DNA of 64,000 nt, taken from assembly GCA_008694505.1 (NCBI GenBank), contig VZDJ01000056.1, forward strand, positions 2,112,461 to 2,176,460, read 5' to 3'. The DNA is from Cyanoderma ruficeps (lineage: Eukaryota; Chordata; Aves; Passeriformes; Timaliidae). A program made the translations under genes and the position numbers. This document shows, one piece after another, positions 25,225 to 38,100 of the stretch (positions within the stretch are counted from its first letter, which is position 1; each line of letters opens with the position of its first letter). The notes under the pieces were generated by a model, which had not been told where the DNA came from, did no database searches, and saw only the letters and a program-made list of their open reading frames with translations.

Positions 25225-25460
25225 TGTTAAAGGCAGAGCGCGAGTGAGAACGGGCAGCATGCCAAGAGCCATTTGAGAGGCAGGTGAGACTTTCTGAAGT
25301 AAGAAATATCCATTCCACTCTAAATTGAAGTGTGTTAAATAAGGATGCTGTTCAGTGCTAATAAGGCAGGGAGCGAGCTGGAGAGCACAGCTGGGGTTAC
25401 GGCTCTCGGAGAGCACAGAGGACCCGCGTTTGGATTTGGCCGCGGCTCTGGCTGCGTGCA
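25225..25460. other. CpG cluster, possible promoter or CpG island remnant
   Basis: CpG sites are clustered (GAGCGCGAG, GAGCGAGC, TTACGGCTCTCGG, ACCCGCG, GGCCGCGGC, GCTGCGTG) against a CpG-poor background. No TATA box, exon or clear donor could be tied to it. It could be an unannotated promoter or an unmethylated enhancer. The strand is unknown. Confidence 0.3.
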
Positions 25461-25643
25461 GGGAAATGAGCTCCAGGCAGGTGTTGCCCTACTTCCTGAG
25501 GATGCTCATCAGTCAGCAAAGGCATGGTTTGCTTGACTTAGCTTTTTTTTTTTAGCATTTAAGCCCTAGGGTGGGAGTGATGGGGGTTGTGGAGGTCACA
25601 GCTGAGTGTGCAGAGGGACAGGGCTGGGTTTGGAGCCGGCATG

Positions 25644-25690
25644 GTGTGGAAAGCTGCAGTGATCGACTGCAGCATTTGGACTTTCCACAC
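25644..25690. repeat. strong imperfect inverted repeat (17-bp stem)
   Basis: GTGTGGAAAG (25644-25653) pairs perfectly with CTTTCCACAC (25681-25690). The adjoining CTGCAGT (25654-25660) pairs perfectly with ACTGCAG (25666-25672) around a 5-base loop, leaving an 8-base bulge on the 3' side. An outer GCCGGC/GCTGGC pair (25635-25640 with 25704-25709) could extend it across an asymmetric internal loop. It is shorter than a normal pre-miRNA and no known miRNA was recognised. It is far longer than expected by chance in this window. Confidence 0.8.
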
Positions 25691-25779
25691 AGGGATAGGA
25701 AAAGCTGGCACAGCACCTGCTTTCATTAGGCTTTTCTCTACCTGCAGGTCCCAACCCTCAACAGGAGAAATGCTCTCAT

Positions 25780-26060
25780 TTTTTTGTTTTAGATTTTAAT
25801 TTTTAATTTCTCTTCTTTTTAAAATGCTGAAACATAGAAGAGCAGATGCAAATTAACACATAAATCCAGGTTGGAGGATGTCACCAAAAAGATAGGTTGC
25901 ACAGTAATTAAAGAGCATGAAATTTTCCACGAGATATTTTTTAGTGTGCTCTAAATAGCCAGTTGCTGTTTCTTAAATATTCAGTAATTACTGTAACTAG
26001 ATTCAGTTTGGCTTGGAATTTAATAAGACCTTACTGGAGAGTCTATTAGATCACCAGGAG
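25780..26060. promoter_or_regulatory. candidate conserved non-coding element
   Basis: This AT-rich block has ATGCAAATTAAC near 25847 (octamer-like ATGCAAAT next to a TAAT core), CACAGTAATTAAAG near 25899 and TTCAGTAATTACTG near 25979. It has no repeat signature and no frame. The octamer plus TAAT arrangement is typical of POU/homeodomain enhancers; conservation was not tested. Confidence 0.4.
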
Positions 26061-29000
26061 GCTGGTGGGATAATTTAACAGTAGTGCCTGTCTCTGCTTA
26101 TTGATTGTGTCCAGAAGGCAGCGCAGTGGTGTCCAGTCAATAGGACACGAGACGGGGGCACGAGGCACAACCTGCCCCTCACTCCACTGCCAAGGGGGCT
26201 GGGGTGAGCCCTGGGGGTGCTCATCTCCAGGCTGCGAGGGACCCTGGTCCACAGGGCTCTTCTTCCCAGAGCCCTCCCTTGATTTTATAGGCATAGCAGT
26301 GAGGTGCAGGGGTGGGGATGTGTGTTTCCTTGGGTTTGCGCAGCTCTGCCTGAGCTGACCTGGTGCTCAGGGGATCCCCGTGCTCTTTGCAGTGACCCTG
26401 AGGCTGGTTTGCCTCTGCTCTCCCTGCTGTCCCAATATACTGGATCCTTGAGGCCTGTTGCCAAACCTCCCTACCCCCTCTGTGTGCACGCACCCTGGAT
26501 ATTTACCTCATGACATAGTGGAGAAAGACTCTTTGGGAAAAACGCTATTTCCACTCTTGCTGGCGGGTGGTTCGGAAAACATGAGCTGCCAAGTACGTGT
26601 TTCCCTGAAACAATACAGGGCCTAGGAAATTACCCACAAGGAAGGGATGTTGCCTGGGCACAGTTATGCTGTGGGTCAGCTCCAGGGTGAGGGAGGCTGG
26701 GTGCTCTGCTGGGCTGCCCTAGGAAGGGGCCCCATTGTCCAGGCGGATCCTTTGTGACGTTACTTCCTGGCTTTGTCTTGGGTTGTCTCCAGGATGTCCC
26801 TGGACACCTTCTGGAAGTTGGCTCAGCCTAGGAGCCATGCCCAAATGGCAGCAGGGATCAGACTGCACGCTCCCAAGCAGAACGCCCCAGATGGCTCTAC
26901 ACTCCTGAGCATCTCCACCTGCTCTCTTGCTGTACCTCAGGGCACACATCTCGCAGCAGCAGATGATATTGCTCTGGCAAGCTGTTGGGCAGCCCCTCAA
27001 TCGTCTCAGATATTTAGGACTGAAAAGTTTACCAGCCCTATTTGGCTGGAGTGTCTTGCTCAGTGCTTTGAGGTCATGGATAAAATGCACTACTGAAGGA
27101 TTGGCAGGGTGTGTCCTGCCAAAAGCTGAACTTGTGCAGTCCTGGTGGCTCTTAAAATATGTGCCTGGGAGACATGCTCTGCTCTGAGACAGGAAGGAGA
27201 CAAATTCCTTTATCATAGCTCAGACCTGCCCACCCAGCTCCCAGCACCAATCAGGGTAAGTCCAGTATGTCTAAGCAATGGCTGCACATCTCTTTATGCT
27301 AGGAAGTGATAAGCTCTGGTTTAAGGCCACAATAGTGGATTTGAAATTTCTATTTCCAAACATTGCTTCTATAATTAGGTGGTTTTGTATTGTGTGCCTC
27401 TCCCCCAGGAATGGAAAAAAACCTCAACAAATCCGTGAGATATTTTTGCACAAGTTCCTGCCCTCCAAAATGGAAAAACAGACTTGGGGGCTGAAACAAC
27501 TCCAGCTGCTTAGCTCATTTCATTGTTGCAAGTGAGGAACAGGCACTTTAGAAAGAAATGCTTCTTTTAATTGCAAACCAGCTTTCCACGATAATTTATT
27601 TCTTTTTCCTCCTGAATGAGATTTCATCCTGACCTCAAAACCACAACCCTTTGGATCACACAGACAGGGTGTCACAGGATTATTTTACTCAGGGAGGGAG
27701 GCTCACTTCCACAAGAATTCCTCTATATTCCCACTGCTTGAGCTACAGTTGCCTGATCTTTCAGACACATAATCTAAGTGGACCTGCATCACTGGAGCCC
27801 AATTTAATGTCAAGCCATAAATTGAAGGATCAGGATTGCCCAGCCACAATGAAATCCTGTTCACAGATTAGGGAGTCCTGGCTGAGCAGTCCTAGAAATT
27901 GAACTGGGGGACTGGACTAAATCAATTTGATTCACCCTAAGGACAGCGATGCTACTGAAATGCAGAAAACAGAAAAGGGCAGGATCTCCCATTACCATGA
28001 ACCTAAATAAGGGGATGAGCCCTTCAAAAGTGCAGCCTGACCTTTTCTAGCTGCGATGTCCCGAGTGCTGGCTTCACTCTCTGTCTGTTCCCTTTATTCC
28101 CATTTCTTTTTATCCCCTCCTCTTCCCTTCCCTCAGCTTGAGTAGTGGTATTTTTAGGCTCTAGGTTAAAAAGAAATAATGATGGTCCTGAAAAGGGAAC
28201 TGGCTTCTATACAAAGCTTAGTGTGGAGCTGGACCAGCCACATGTCTCTTCCTTGGCATGGAACCTGGATAACCTTAGTGCATTTTAGGTACTCTTGAGA
28301 AATGGAGGGAGCAGACCCGTGTCCTCCTGGAAGAATATTCCATATATGAGGCCTCACTGGGACCTCAGGTGGAGAAAGAAGGGCATTGAAATGAGCATCT
28401 CCTGAAAGAGAATGTGTTGTCCCACCCTTCCACCAAGTGTTTTGTGGATTATCTGCCTTTCACGGGAGAAATCAGTGATGTGGAGCTCGAGCACGTGCTC
28501 ATTTCATGCTCTGTATAGCAGCTCCAGAGGGGAGAGGGCCAGGGAGGATGGGAGTTGATGGCACAAGCCATGAGCCTTGCTCTCATAACTGCAGAGCTTG
28601 CCCATGGGACAAGACTCCACTTAGTGCAGGGGCAAAAGCGAGCTCCCATGAAGCTTGCTATGGCTCCATAGGAACAAAAACAATTGGAAAACATGGACTA
28701 AGCACTGTTCTTCAAACAGAGCAGTTCATGCAAGAATGCAAGGAATGAGGCTCAGGAAAAGCCTCCTACCCTGCTCTTCTCCCACTGCCCAGCACATCAT
28801 TGCCTGCACCTCTCTGTGGCTGCCAAATGTGGCTGGAGTATGGCTGGATCAGCAATGCCCTGATGCAGCAGGAAAGCTGATGGATGCTGCAGTTGCCTGC
28901 AATGGGGCTTGGAAATCCACTGGGGCTGTGAATGACCCTGGCATAATCCTTGGTCCCTGGGAAAGCAGTGCTATTCCCGCTTCAAATCATGACCCTGCAG

Positions 29001-29814
29001 CTGTGTCTTTGATGGAGGATGCACAGGGAGTTTACTAAACAAATTGTGTGGACATGTACACTCATACCCCACACTTGGAAAGTTCAGATCAAAGGCATCT
29101 TCTGTGGAATTTCTCCTACCCACAATATTCTTGGAAATTGCCCCTCTGCCTGAAGTGTTTGCACACAATAATGACTGGCCCTTGTTCAAAACACTAGCTG
29201 TAGCTGGTGGGAGATGGCTCACCACAAGGCAGTCAGCAGAGCAGTCTATCACAATTCAGATGTGGCTTGATCAAATTCAAGGCAGTATAAGATGTGGAAC
29301 AGATTACAGGCTGGATCGTATAAGCCACAAACCACATTAAAAGCATAGGGACAACAATAGATATTCTGCTCTCACACTTAAACATGATCCTGAATGAAAG
29401 GATTTCCCCTGCCTCCAGCCCTTCTTCCCCTAAAGCAGGATTTCTGTCTCCAGAAAATGCCATCCAGTTCCATGAAGAGCCTTGGGAACTGTGAGCATCT
29501 TTGCATAACAATGTCATGTCAAACAAATTCCTGCCCGCTCCTTGTCTACCACCTGATGTATTGTGCCCCAAAATGGTTTTGACTACCTGCCACCTCAGCA
29601 ACACCTGCTGGCTATGAAAGTAGCAATTGCAGAGGCAGCTGTGAAAATGAAAAGTACAATGGGGTGGAGGAAGGAGGGGAAAAGCCAGCTCCATGGTGTG
29701 CTGAAGTGTTGGGAGGATGGAGGGAAGAGGAAGGCCAGCTGGGGATAGGCTTTGTCCTCCACTTTCCAAATGAGAGATGATGTCTCTCAAGTGCCATACA
29801 AATGAGCAATGGTG
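26061..29814. other. no gene recognised; unique non-coding DNA
   Basis: No exon, RNA gene or repeat was recognised. The longest open frame, 185 codons on the minus strand (29233-29790), has no recognisable domain and a chance-like length. Confidence 0.55.
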
Positions 29815-30365
29815 TGGAAGGGCTTTCTAATCATTAGTGATTGTTAATCAGTTCATTAACAGTGATGGTCGGCATTTTTAAAGAGGGATGAATTGTTTCC
29901 TCCAGAGAGTAGAGCCCTCTCTTGCTATGGCCCTACCATTATCTGTGGATGTGTGTGTGTGAGTAGGGGCAGAAGGAGGAAAAATAGGGTGTTTTGGCAC
30001 CCAGGCCCTGACACTGAGCCACTATTTTGGTTCTGGCAGCACCCTCAGCCCCAGGGGTGCTCTGTTGAATCCCTGGGAGATGGGGAATCAGGGCTTCCCA
30101 ACATATCTAAAGCAGATGTAATTAAAGCCTTCCCTGCCTGCCACAGAGCATATGGGACACGTTAGCAGAGTAATTAAATTTTGTGAAGTGAGTCTTTGTA
30201 GGAAAGCTGGAGGGTGGGTCGGTGGGACCAGGGAGAGCAGCAGTGCTGCCTCTCTCACCACCTCAGGCCCTTGCTCCAAATTGCTCCTTCTGTGACAAGT
30301 TGAGGAAATAATTAAGTGGTGGCTCATTTGCATTATTTGTTGAGTTTGTACGTATTAAAATTTTT
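29815..30365. promoter_or_regulatory. two short AT-rich blocks with homeodomain and octamer motifs
   Basis: At 29820-29885 there is a run of TAATCATTAGTGATTGTTAAT and TTCATTAAC cores. At 30305-30365 a perfect octamer ATTTGCAT (30326-30333) lies beside AATAATTAAG. A short TG repeat at about 29950 and ordinary sequence lie between them. Both are enhancer-like by texture only. Confidence 0.3.
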
Positions 30366-33300
30366 GGGGGAAACTGGTCAAGCTGTGCAGGAGTTGCAAA
30401 TGAAATAGAGGCATATTAGTGTGTGTGTGAGTTCTAAGAGGAGAGGCAGATGTGAGGACTGGAGAGCAGAAGGGGCAGAGAAGGGAATGGGGAGAACAGA
30501 AAATGTGGTTCTTGCAGACATGGGTAAAAATATGTGCAGTGCACAGTAAATTTGGCAATTAGTGGAAAATTACAGGATGATGGAAACTGCTCATGAATTG
30601 GACTCAGTGCATAACTCTGGTGAGCCGTGGAGGGAGGGTGATCAGAAAGGCTGGAAGTGTTGGTTTGCAGGTTTCAGACTAGGACATATCTTTTCTTTAC
30701 CAGGTGAAGCTTTCTGAGACAAAACCTTTACATGTTAAACTTACATTTTGATATAGTCTTTTTCACTTAAAATGAGAGAGGCCCTCTTTTCTAGAAAAAA
30801 AAACAAGGTTAAATAATAACTCAGTTTAAACAAAATTCCGGTCAGGATGGAATGAGTCATTTGTAGTTGTCCCACATTGAATGTTGTTTTGTTTTACTTC
30901 CCCCCAAAGCTGAGATTTGAGGCAAATCATACTCAGTTTATGCATCATAGTGTTTTCTTTGGTCCAAATCTTCTGGTTTTGCCTATTGAAGTTGGTATTT
31001 GACCCACATTGTGTTTGTGCAGCTCTTACAAAGTAGCCAGTTCTCATAAACACCCAGCTTCCAGCAGTGATGATTGTGAAGCTTATTAATACATGGAATG
31101 GGTTTATCTCAACCTGAGAACACATCTATAATGACCTCCTCTTTTCTCTCTCTTCAGGATGCTTGTAGAGCAAATTGTGGATTGGGAAGGCTGGAAAATG
31201 GTGACCAAGCACTGACCTCTCTGAAATGATTGCTGGCTCCAAAGCTTTTGTTCGGGGCAGTGGTGAGGGAAGGGAGTAGGATTGCTCCTGGGCTGCTGGG
31301 ACATGGTATTCCCTGTTTGTCACAAGCACAGGGCAGCTGTCAAATAGCACAGGCTATCTATTTGAAGAAGAGCTCCCTAATTACCCTCCGGGCCTGCTGT
31401 GCCAGTCCCAGCTGCATGGCTGCAGGTCTCCCAACACCCCTTGGAAGCTGAACTAGGGAGTGGGATGCAGGCTCTGGCATCCCCTTCTCCCTCCTTCAGG
31501 GCACTGCCCCCCTCACAGAACCCCCTCATGTGTTCCAGCAGCCTCAGCTGACAAAGCCTGAGCACAGGCCCTGCTGTAGGTTAGGTGTGACACTGTACCT
31601 GTGATGTGTTTTGGGTTTTGAAACACATTTGACACGTGCAAGGGAAGTGAGAGGGGTTTGTTTTGGGTAAACCCTCTTGTACTGTTGAATCCCCAGACTG
31701 CTGAGGCACAGAAAAAATATGTCCACAGCAGCAATGTTTACTTGGTGTACTGGAAAAATTGCTCTACCCGATTGTCCACAGGATCTTGGATCCCTCAGCT
31801 AGCTGGGAGAAACAAATCCACATATACAGGCAAACTCATTCTTTTACCCTATTCTGAAAGCGATGATGAGGCAGGAGCAAGGCTTTAAGTGAAAGAGTGA
31901 TGCTGAAAAGTGGGGTCACGGCAACAGTTTATCAAATGAACTCTGTCTGGCTTCATATTTGTTTAGCATCTGCTTCAGCATCTGCACCACTCCTTTCCTG
32001 GAGATCCCTTGCTTCAGCTGGAGGGGGTAGCTGTGACTGAGGGCATGAATCTCCTCATATTGCTGCCAGTTCTCCCTGTCAAGGCATTTTTTCATTGAAA
32101 ATGAGACATGTGCATATCAAAAATACTCCTGAGCCAAAAAAAGCACCATTGGTAGTTTTGAATGGTAAAAAGTTCAGAAGGTTTCAGTGTTCTTTTCCCC
32201 TTATTTCCAGTTAGAAGTTATAGACTGGAGACTCCCCACAAGTCATTAAAGCTCCTACATTTAGCAGCATTTCTTCCAAAATACTGTCTTCCCCAAAGGG
32301 TTTGTTCATCTTTTGGAAATGCTTCCCTTGGTAGTTTCTCTTGCCTCTCCTGGAAGCTGCTCATGAAGAGCAGTGCCTTCCCTGCACACCATCTCATCTT
32401 GGTGGGTTATGGTTTAAGATTGTCAGGCTTGTGAATCTGCAGTAACAGTGGATACTTTCGAAATCTGCAGTCAAGGGTCCAGATCTTGTGTGCTTCTCCA
32501 AACTTCCTGGCCTCCAGACACTCACTAGTTCAGCGTGCTCAGGTATCCTTGGCCATCCTTGGGTACAAAAGGGCCAAACATCACAATCTCACCTGGCATC
32601 CATGGTAGCCTGCTGATCTCCAGTGCCTGCTGCAGGAGCATGGTGTGAGTTGTGCCAGCCCAGACTGACATGTGCCCTGTGTGCTACTGTGTGGATAGCC
32701 AGAGCAGCTCTGCCACATCTTGGGAAAATCCAGGCACAGTTTGGGGGCTGGCTTTGCAAGGATGCTGTACCCAAATTCAGAGAGGAACAGGGCCTCACCT
32801 TGGCCATAAAGCTGTGCTTGATGCCCCTCTCCAACAGCACATGGGTGCATCTGGGAATGAGTTAAAGCTGTCAGAGGGCTCCTGACTCTGTCAAAACACA
32901 CAGTGAGTAAAAGGCACCACCGTCTCTCCTCCCAATTCCCAACTCTATCAGAATAAAGGGGATCAGCAGCACTTGCATATGGCAGCACCATGTCACCCCT
33001 ATACTTGCTGGCTTTTTAGTAGTCCAGGGCAGGTTTGTTTTGTGCAGCACCTGTCCAGCAGCGGGGGCTGCAGGATCTTCCAAGCCCAAAGGAAGACTCT
33101 CCCTTGAACTGCAGGCCAAAGGGATGGAGAGAGTTTGTTTAATGAGCATGTGCCTCATGTGCTCAGGATGATGAAGGAAATGTCACCAGGTTGCGGATCA
33201 TTTCCCTACTGTGCCAAAAATGACAGGGGGCTGCCAACACATGAAGAAAAGATGAACAGGAGTGGCATGATGGAGAGAGTCCCCTTGGATGGAGTGATGT

Positions 33301-33766
33301 GGCACAGTCAAGTGCCTTTCCTCCAAGGAGACCCGAGATGGTGCTGGTCAAGATGTCCCCATCTACAGAGCTCCTGCTTTCTCCTTGTTTTGGCTTAGAT
33401 GGTAGAAATTTCATGTACAATTTGCTTTGCAACATGACAGCCTGGCAACTGTAGTGAGAGAAATGGGTAGCGAAGAAGAAATATGTAACTAGGTCAGTCT
33501 GCTTCATATTACAGCTTCATCCTTTACCCAGGGAGGAGTTGTGGTCTTTGCCCGCCCCTCGCTGTTCCCATTCAGTCACTTGATGGGGTTTCCAGCTACT
33601 TTGAGCCTGCAACCTTCAGATCAAGACTTTTTTTTTTTTTTCCTTCCTTAACTTGGCTTTCACGTTCGACTTTGCTTCTTTCAACTTATGTTCAGAGGCT
33701 CACAGTGGAAGAAACCTTTTGCTGTATTTAATTGTAAGAGTTCCTTCCCTATAAAAGTCTTGGCAA
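30366..33766. other. no gene recognised; unique non-coding DNA
   Basis: Nothing diagnostic was seen apart from a short TG run at about 30420 and a T-run near 33630. Confidence 0.55.
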
Positions 33767-33830
33767 ACTGGGCTGGCTCAGTGGTTAGTTCTTTGCTCTC
33801 CTCCTTGCAGGGGCAAAGTTCAGTTACTTA
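33767..33830 (+). repeat. tRNA-like fragment, probably SINE head relic
   Basis: TGGCTCAGTGG at 33774 followed by TTAG is a very good Pol III A box with the D-loop continuation. About 43 bases further is a weak B-box-like AGTTCAGTTAC (33817). The spacing fits a short-armed tRNA, but the T stem and acceptor stem do not pair. It is best read as a decayed tRNA-derived element; chance resemblance is possible. Confidence 0.3.
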
Positions 33831-34854
33831 GCATCTGGCTGCTTGTTCCTTAATCCAAGAAGGAGTTTTTAATCACAGTAGGACTGGATGGTTTGGCCTA
33901 TTCGCAGCAGGGCTACAATGCCAATTGCCATTAAGTCTCTTGTTCAAATATGGCCTGGATTGCTAGCAAAGTTTTAACTGTTTTGTGGCCAGTGATGAGG
34001 AGTTGCTGGACTCAGCCTGTGTGCTGATGGGTGGCTGTGCCTGTTCAGTAAACACATCCATGAAAGGAGCATCAGGGCATTTCTCATTGCCTTTTTGTAT
34101 CTCCCCACTCCTAGTTTGTGCTATTTGCCAAAGACCAAGGAATGAATTGGGTGGGCAAGGTCAAGCCCTTACAGATGTCCTTGAAGACTGAGGGATGCAG
34201 ACTGGGACTGGTGTGTCCTCCCTGTGCATCCAGAGACGGAAAGCATCCTGCCTCGCTTAACCCTCTGCACATTCCCCTGTGGCCAGATGAGCAGAGCTGT
34301 CCTACTGCAAACCTTTCCATCTCTCTTGTGTAAAGCCCTCCCCCACAGTATTTTGGCTCCCCCCACTGAGGCTACAAACTTCCTCTTCCTTGTGATAATC
34401 TTCACTGATGCTTTCCTGTGTTGTCCTCCTTTTCTTCTGCTTTGTTGGACCAAAGCTGGAAAGACAAAGCAGCCCAGCCAGGCTGCCTTAATTGGCTTTG
34501 GAAACTGCTGGCTTGGTGTCGTTAATACTACCACCAGTATGAAGGTAGTGATGGCACATATGGGCTGTTAGTAAGCATGTTAATTATGGAGAGGTGCTGC
34601 ATCACTCACTGCAGGCTAGATCCTGCCCTCTGGCAAGTGGCACTGTCATCACTCTGAGCTCCCTGCAAACGGGTGCCGTGGGCAGAGCGCATCCTTCCGC
34701 CGGTCCATATGTGCACCTGTGCCTGTGTGGGGAGGCTTTGTCCTTCTCTGGGGCTGGATCTGACAGCAAAAGGCAGCAATACTTCGGGCAAGGCACTGGA
34801 AATCATCAGGAAGAGAAGCTCTGCTTGTCAAATATTAGTGAGCATTTTAGAGGC

Positions 34855-35120
34855 AAAACTGATTTTTTTCTTGTTCTTAATGATTCTAGTACAACTCAGG
34901 CTCAGACAGTATTTGCAAACCATGGGGAGAAAAAGATTTAAAAACAACAACAGAAGAGCATTAACAGGAAATAATCTCATCAGCCCCAACTCTCCAGCAG
35001 TGCTGAAGACAAGAAAATGATGCCTTTTTATTAGCCTTATTGTCTTTAATTAAAGCATTCAGCAGAACCCTCTGATAATGGACTGCAAGTGAGGTCGGCA
35101 GCATTTGTAATAACACTATG
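34855..35120. promoter_or_regulatory. candidate conserved non-coding element
   Basis: This AT-rich stretch carries ATTTGCAAACC near 34911, AGCATTAACAGG, TTTATTAGCC near 35028 and GTCTTTAATTAAAGC near 35042 (TTTAATTAAA is a perfect palindrome). It has no repeat signature and no useful frame. The enhancer reading is inference. Confidence 0.35.
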
Positions 35121-38100
35121 CAGAGTTCAATTAAGTTGCACTTTTTTAGCTTTTCATCTCCAGTTTAAACAAGCTCGTGATGTATACAGGATGATTGCCT
35201 TTCTGAGCCAGAGTAAAGGCGAGGGGGGGCCACAGGGGCTTGGGAGACAAATCACTTGTTGCTGTGTAACTGATGTTATAAACTCTCACCATTTCCCCAC
35301 AGAATTTTCATGTGTTCAGCCAGCTTGTAGGGGTGGTTGTAATTTGGCTGCTATACTGCAGCCATTAGGTATGGCTTTCTATACCACAGTTTCCTATCAC
35401 TGGGTGTAACCACTGCAGGTTTCCTGAGCCTGAACCTTTAAAAAATATATTTTGGTGGTTGCAGTACCTAAAGAACTCCAAACAAACATGGGGATCAGAG
35501 ATGGCAGAAGAAAAGGTCAGAGGTCCAGGTATAACCATTTGAGCTGAAAGACTGTGGATGATTGACAAGCAGTTGATATTTGCTGCTCCTTCTTTTCCCT
35601 GCTCTTTTGAATTATTGGTCATAAAACACCCTGCAGTCACACTCCTGCTGTGTCAGAGAGAGAGAAGCCAAGAAAAGACCCACATGGCTAACACTTAACT
35701 TTATCTTCACCATTAAGTAATGCTAAATTAGAATGAAATCACTCTGGTAATACAGGTGACAGCTATATGTAGACCAAATGAATTCCCTATGATCAGTGCT
35801 TGTTAAAGAGGCACATCAGCAGAATTCATGATGACGGGACACTTACTGTGCATATAACTCATGTGCACACACAGGAAACTCATGGTAAATCTGGCTGGTG
35901 GTTTATTAAAAAAAAAAAAGTGGCTTTTAAAACCTCTGCTCAGTTTCTCATGTCTCCCACCCTGATGTAAATTTGCAATAACTGAATTGCACTGCTAACC
36001 TGCTAGGGTAGCATTAGGTGGAGAAAAAGGGATGTGAATGGGAAGCAAGGACTTTACTGAGGCATCTGGAAGAGATTCTAGATGTTTCTGTCTCCCATGC
36101 TGAGGCTACCTGGGCTGTGCAGCCTTGTGCTGCCACCCAGAGATGGTACCTTCATGGCCTGGGACAGGAGCCATCACCAGTGGGACTGTGCTCCATGGAT
36201 GGCAGTGGCAGCTCAGAGCAGCCAACAGCTCCCTCTGTACAGGCAAAAAGCTGAGTTTAACTCGGGATGCCTACAGATAGGGATTGCCATGAAGCTAATG
36301 TGGGACTGTTTCTGGGACGCTTATGGCCCCTACTGATTGCTGTAGCCTCATTTAAAAGGGAGGATTGAACTGTGTTTGGTCTCCATCACAGCTGTTCCCC
36401 ACAGGCCATGTCACTTGCTGCTTCCATTATGTGAAAAAAAGCAGGTTTTGGGTAGGGGTCTCTGCCCACAGAGCTTTAGCATGCGGGTTGTCCTTTCTGG
36501 GATGCTGGGGCCTGCCACAGTGGTATTAATCAGGGTGTGTTTACGCCACAAGAAAGTCCCTTCCCTTGTGCTGACTGTTACGCTGTGATGCCCCATGCTT
36601 TGTCACACAAGGACAGTACCCCCTGCATACAGGCAAAAATTACAGGAAGATATAATTATCTCTGCCTCCTTACATCCTGGTTATACCTGAATACAGTTGA
36701 TTTTTTGTGTTTTTACCATCTCTCACGTAGTGCAGCTATGTGCTGTTAAACAGCTGTTCAGATCCACCCTAGAAAAATAGCTTCAATAAAGTGCATTTCC
36801 CATACAGGTCATATATTGGTTAATCCATTCCTTTGGGACAACTTCCAGACAGGAAATGTGGAGGCAGGGAAAGTTGTCTCAGTAGAGCACAACAACGGTT
36901 AAATTAAATCCAACCCTCTCACTACCTGCCGTTGTTCCTGAAATTAAAAGAGAAAGCAAAAGGGCTGAGCTGCACCAGGGCTGTGTCACTGCCACTGCTG
37001 AGTGCTCCATCTCTCAGGGTAGCTGTTGGCAGTTTTATCCTGGAGAAGGTGAGTCAAGTTTTACACGGTAACATCTTAACTTCTGTGATTCAACAACTGG
37101 TCTTTTTTGGTATTTTTTTGTTAAAACAATAGGCCAGTGCTGTATCTATGCTACATTCCAGTCAAGGCATGTTAGCTGGGTAAAGGGGGACACTAATGTG
37201 ACCAGCCTCCTTCATTCATGATGTTAAATGAAACAGCAAAAGGGAAAAAGGAAAACACATTGGAGCTATCTAGGAACAGAACTGACCTCTGGTAGATTGT
37301 AGAGTTCAAGGAGGTACAAAAGGAGCTGCCTCTGACTGTTCCCCCAGATCACGTAGTTCACCAAACCTGTCTGGGCCTGTGGATATGACTTCATGTGGTC
37401 ATGGCAGGAATCACTTCTGTGCAGACCCACTTCTGTTGCGTGCTCCACATGGCTTTGCTGTTATTGCACTCTGACTGCTGCTGAGACAATTTCTTGCCTA
37501 TTAAAATGCAGTTATGGCCTGGAAAGCGATAGTGTAAGAATGGCTTATCAGTGCTCCATAGCTATTTGCTCCAATCATCCGTACCAAAGGCCTGAGAATG
37601 CTCCCACAGAAGCCAATAAGACTTTTACCATTGACTTCAAAGGCAGCAGAGAGCAATTTAGCTGCTGCCACCAGACAAAGCAGGTTCGGCTACAGCTGGT
37701 ACTTCCACAGCTAACTTGGCTCTGAAATCCTGACAATCTAAACGTATTTTTGCTACATGGGATGTTTAAAAATAGACAAGACAAAGTAGCGGGGAAAACA
37801 GATTGCTGGGAATATTCCCTCCCTGGTAGGAGAAATGGACTAGCTGAAGCTAGCAGGGCTTTTCCATCTCCAATGTGTACGAGTCTATGATTTTTGTCAG
37901 CAAACTAAGCACTTCTGAGCCCGAGGCAGCACAGATAGCCGCTAAAAGCAATTTAGAGGTATCATAATTTCTCAATCCAAGAGTAACTTCTGGTTTTGCA
38001 TATACTGTAGGGCTCTGGAAGATTCCCCTGAATCCAGTAAAATGCAGTGTCTGAAGTGGAGGTGGTTCCATGGATGGGAAGTGTAAGTCACACTAACACG

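Noticed and set aside
29233..29790. 185-codon open frame on the minus strand
   Set aside because: It has low-information composition, no domain and no splice or promoter context; chance length.
29948..30430. Short TG runs
   Set aside because: They have only about five to six units, common background microsatellites with no further structure.
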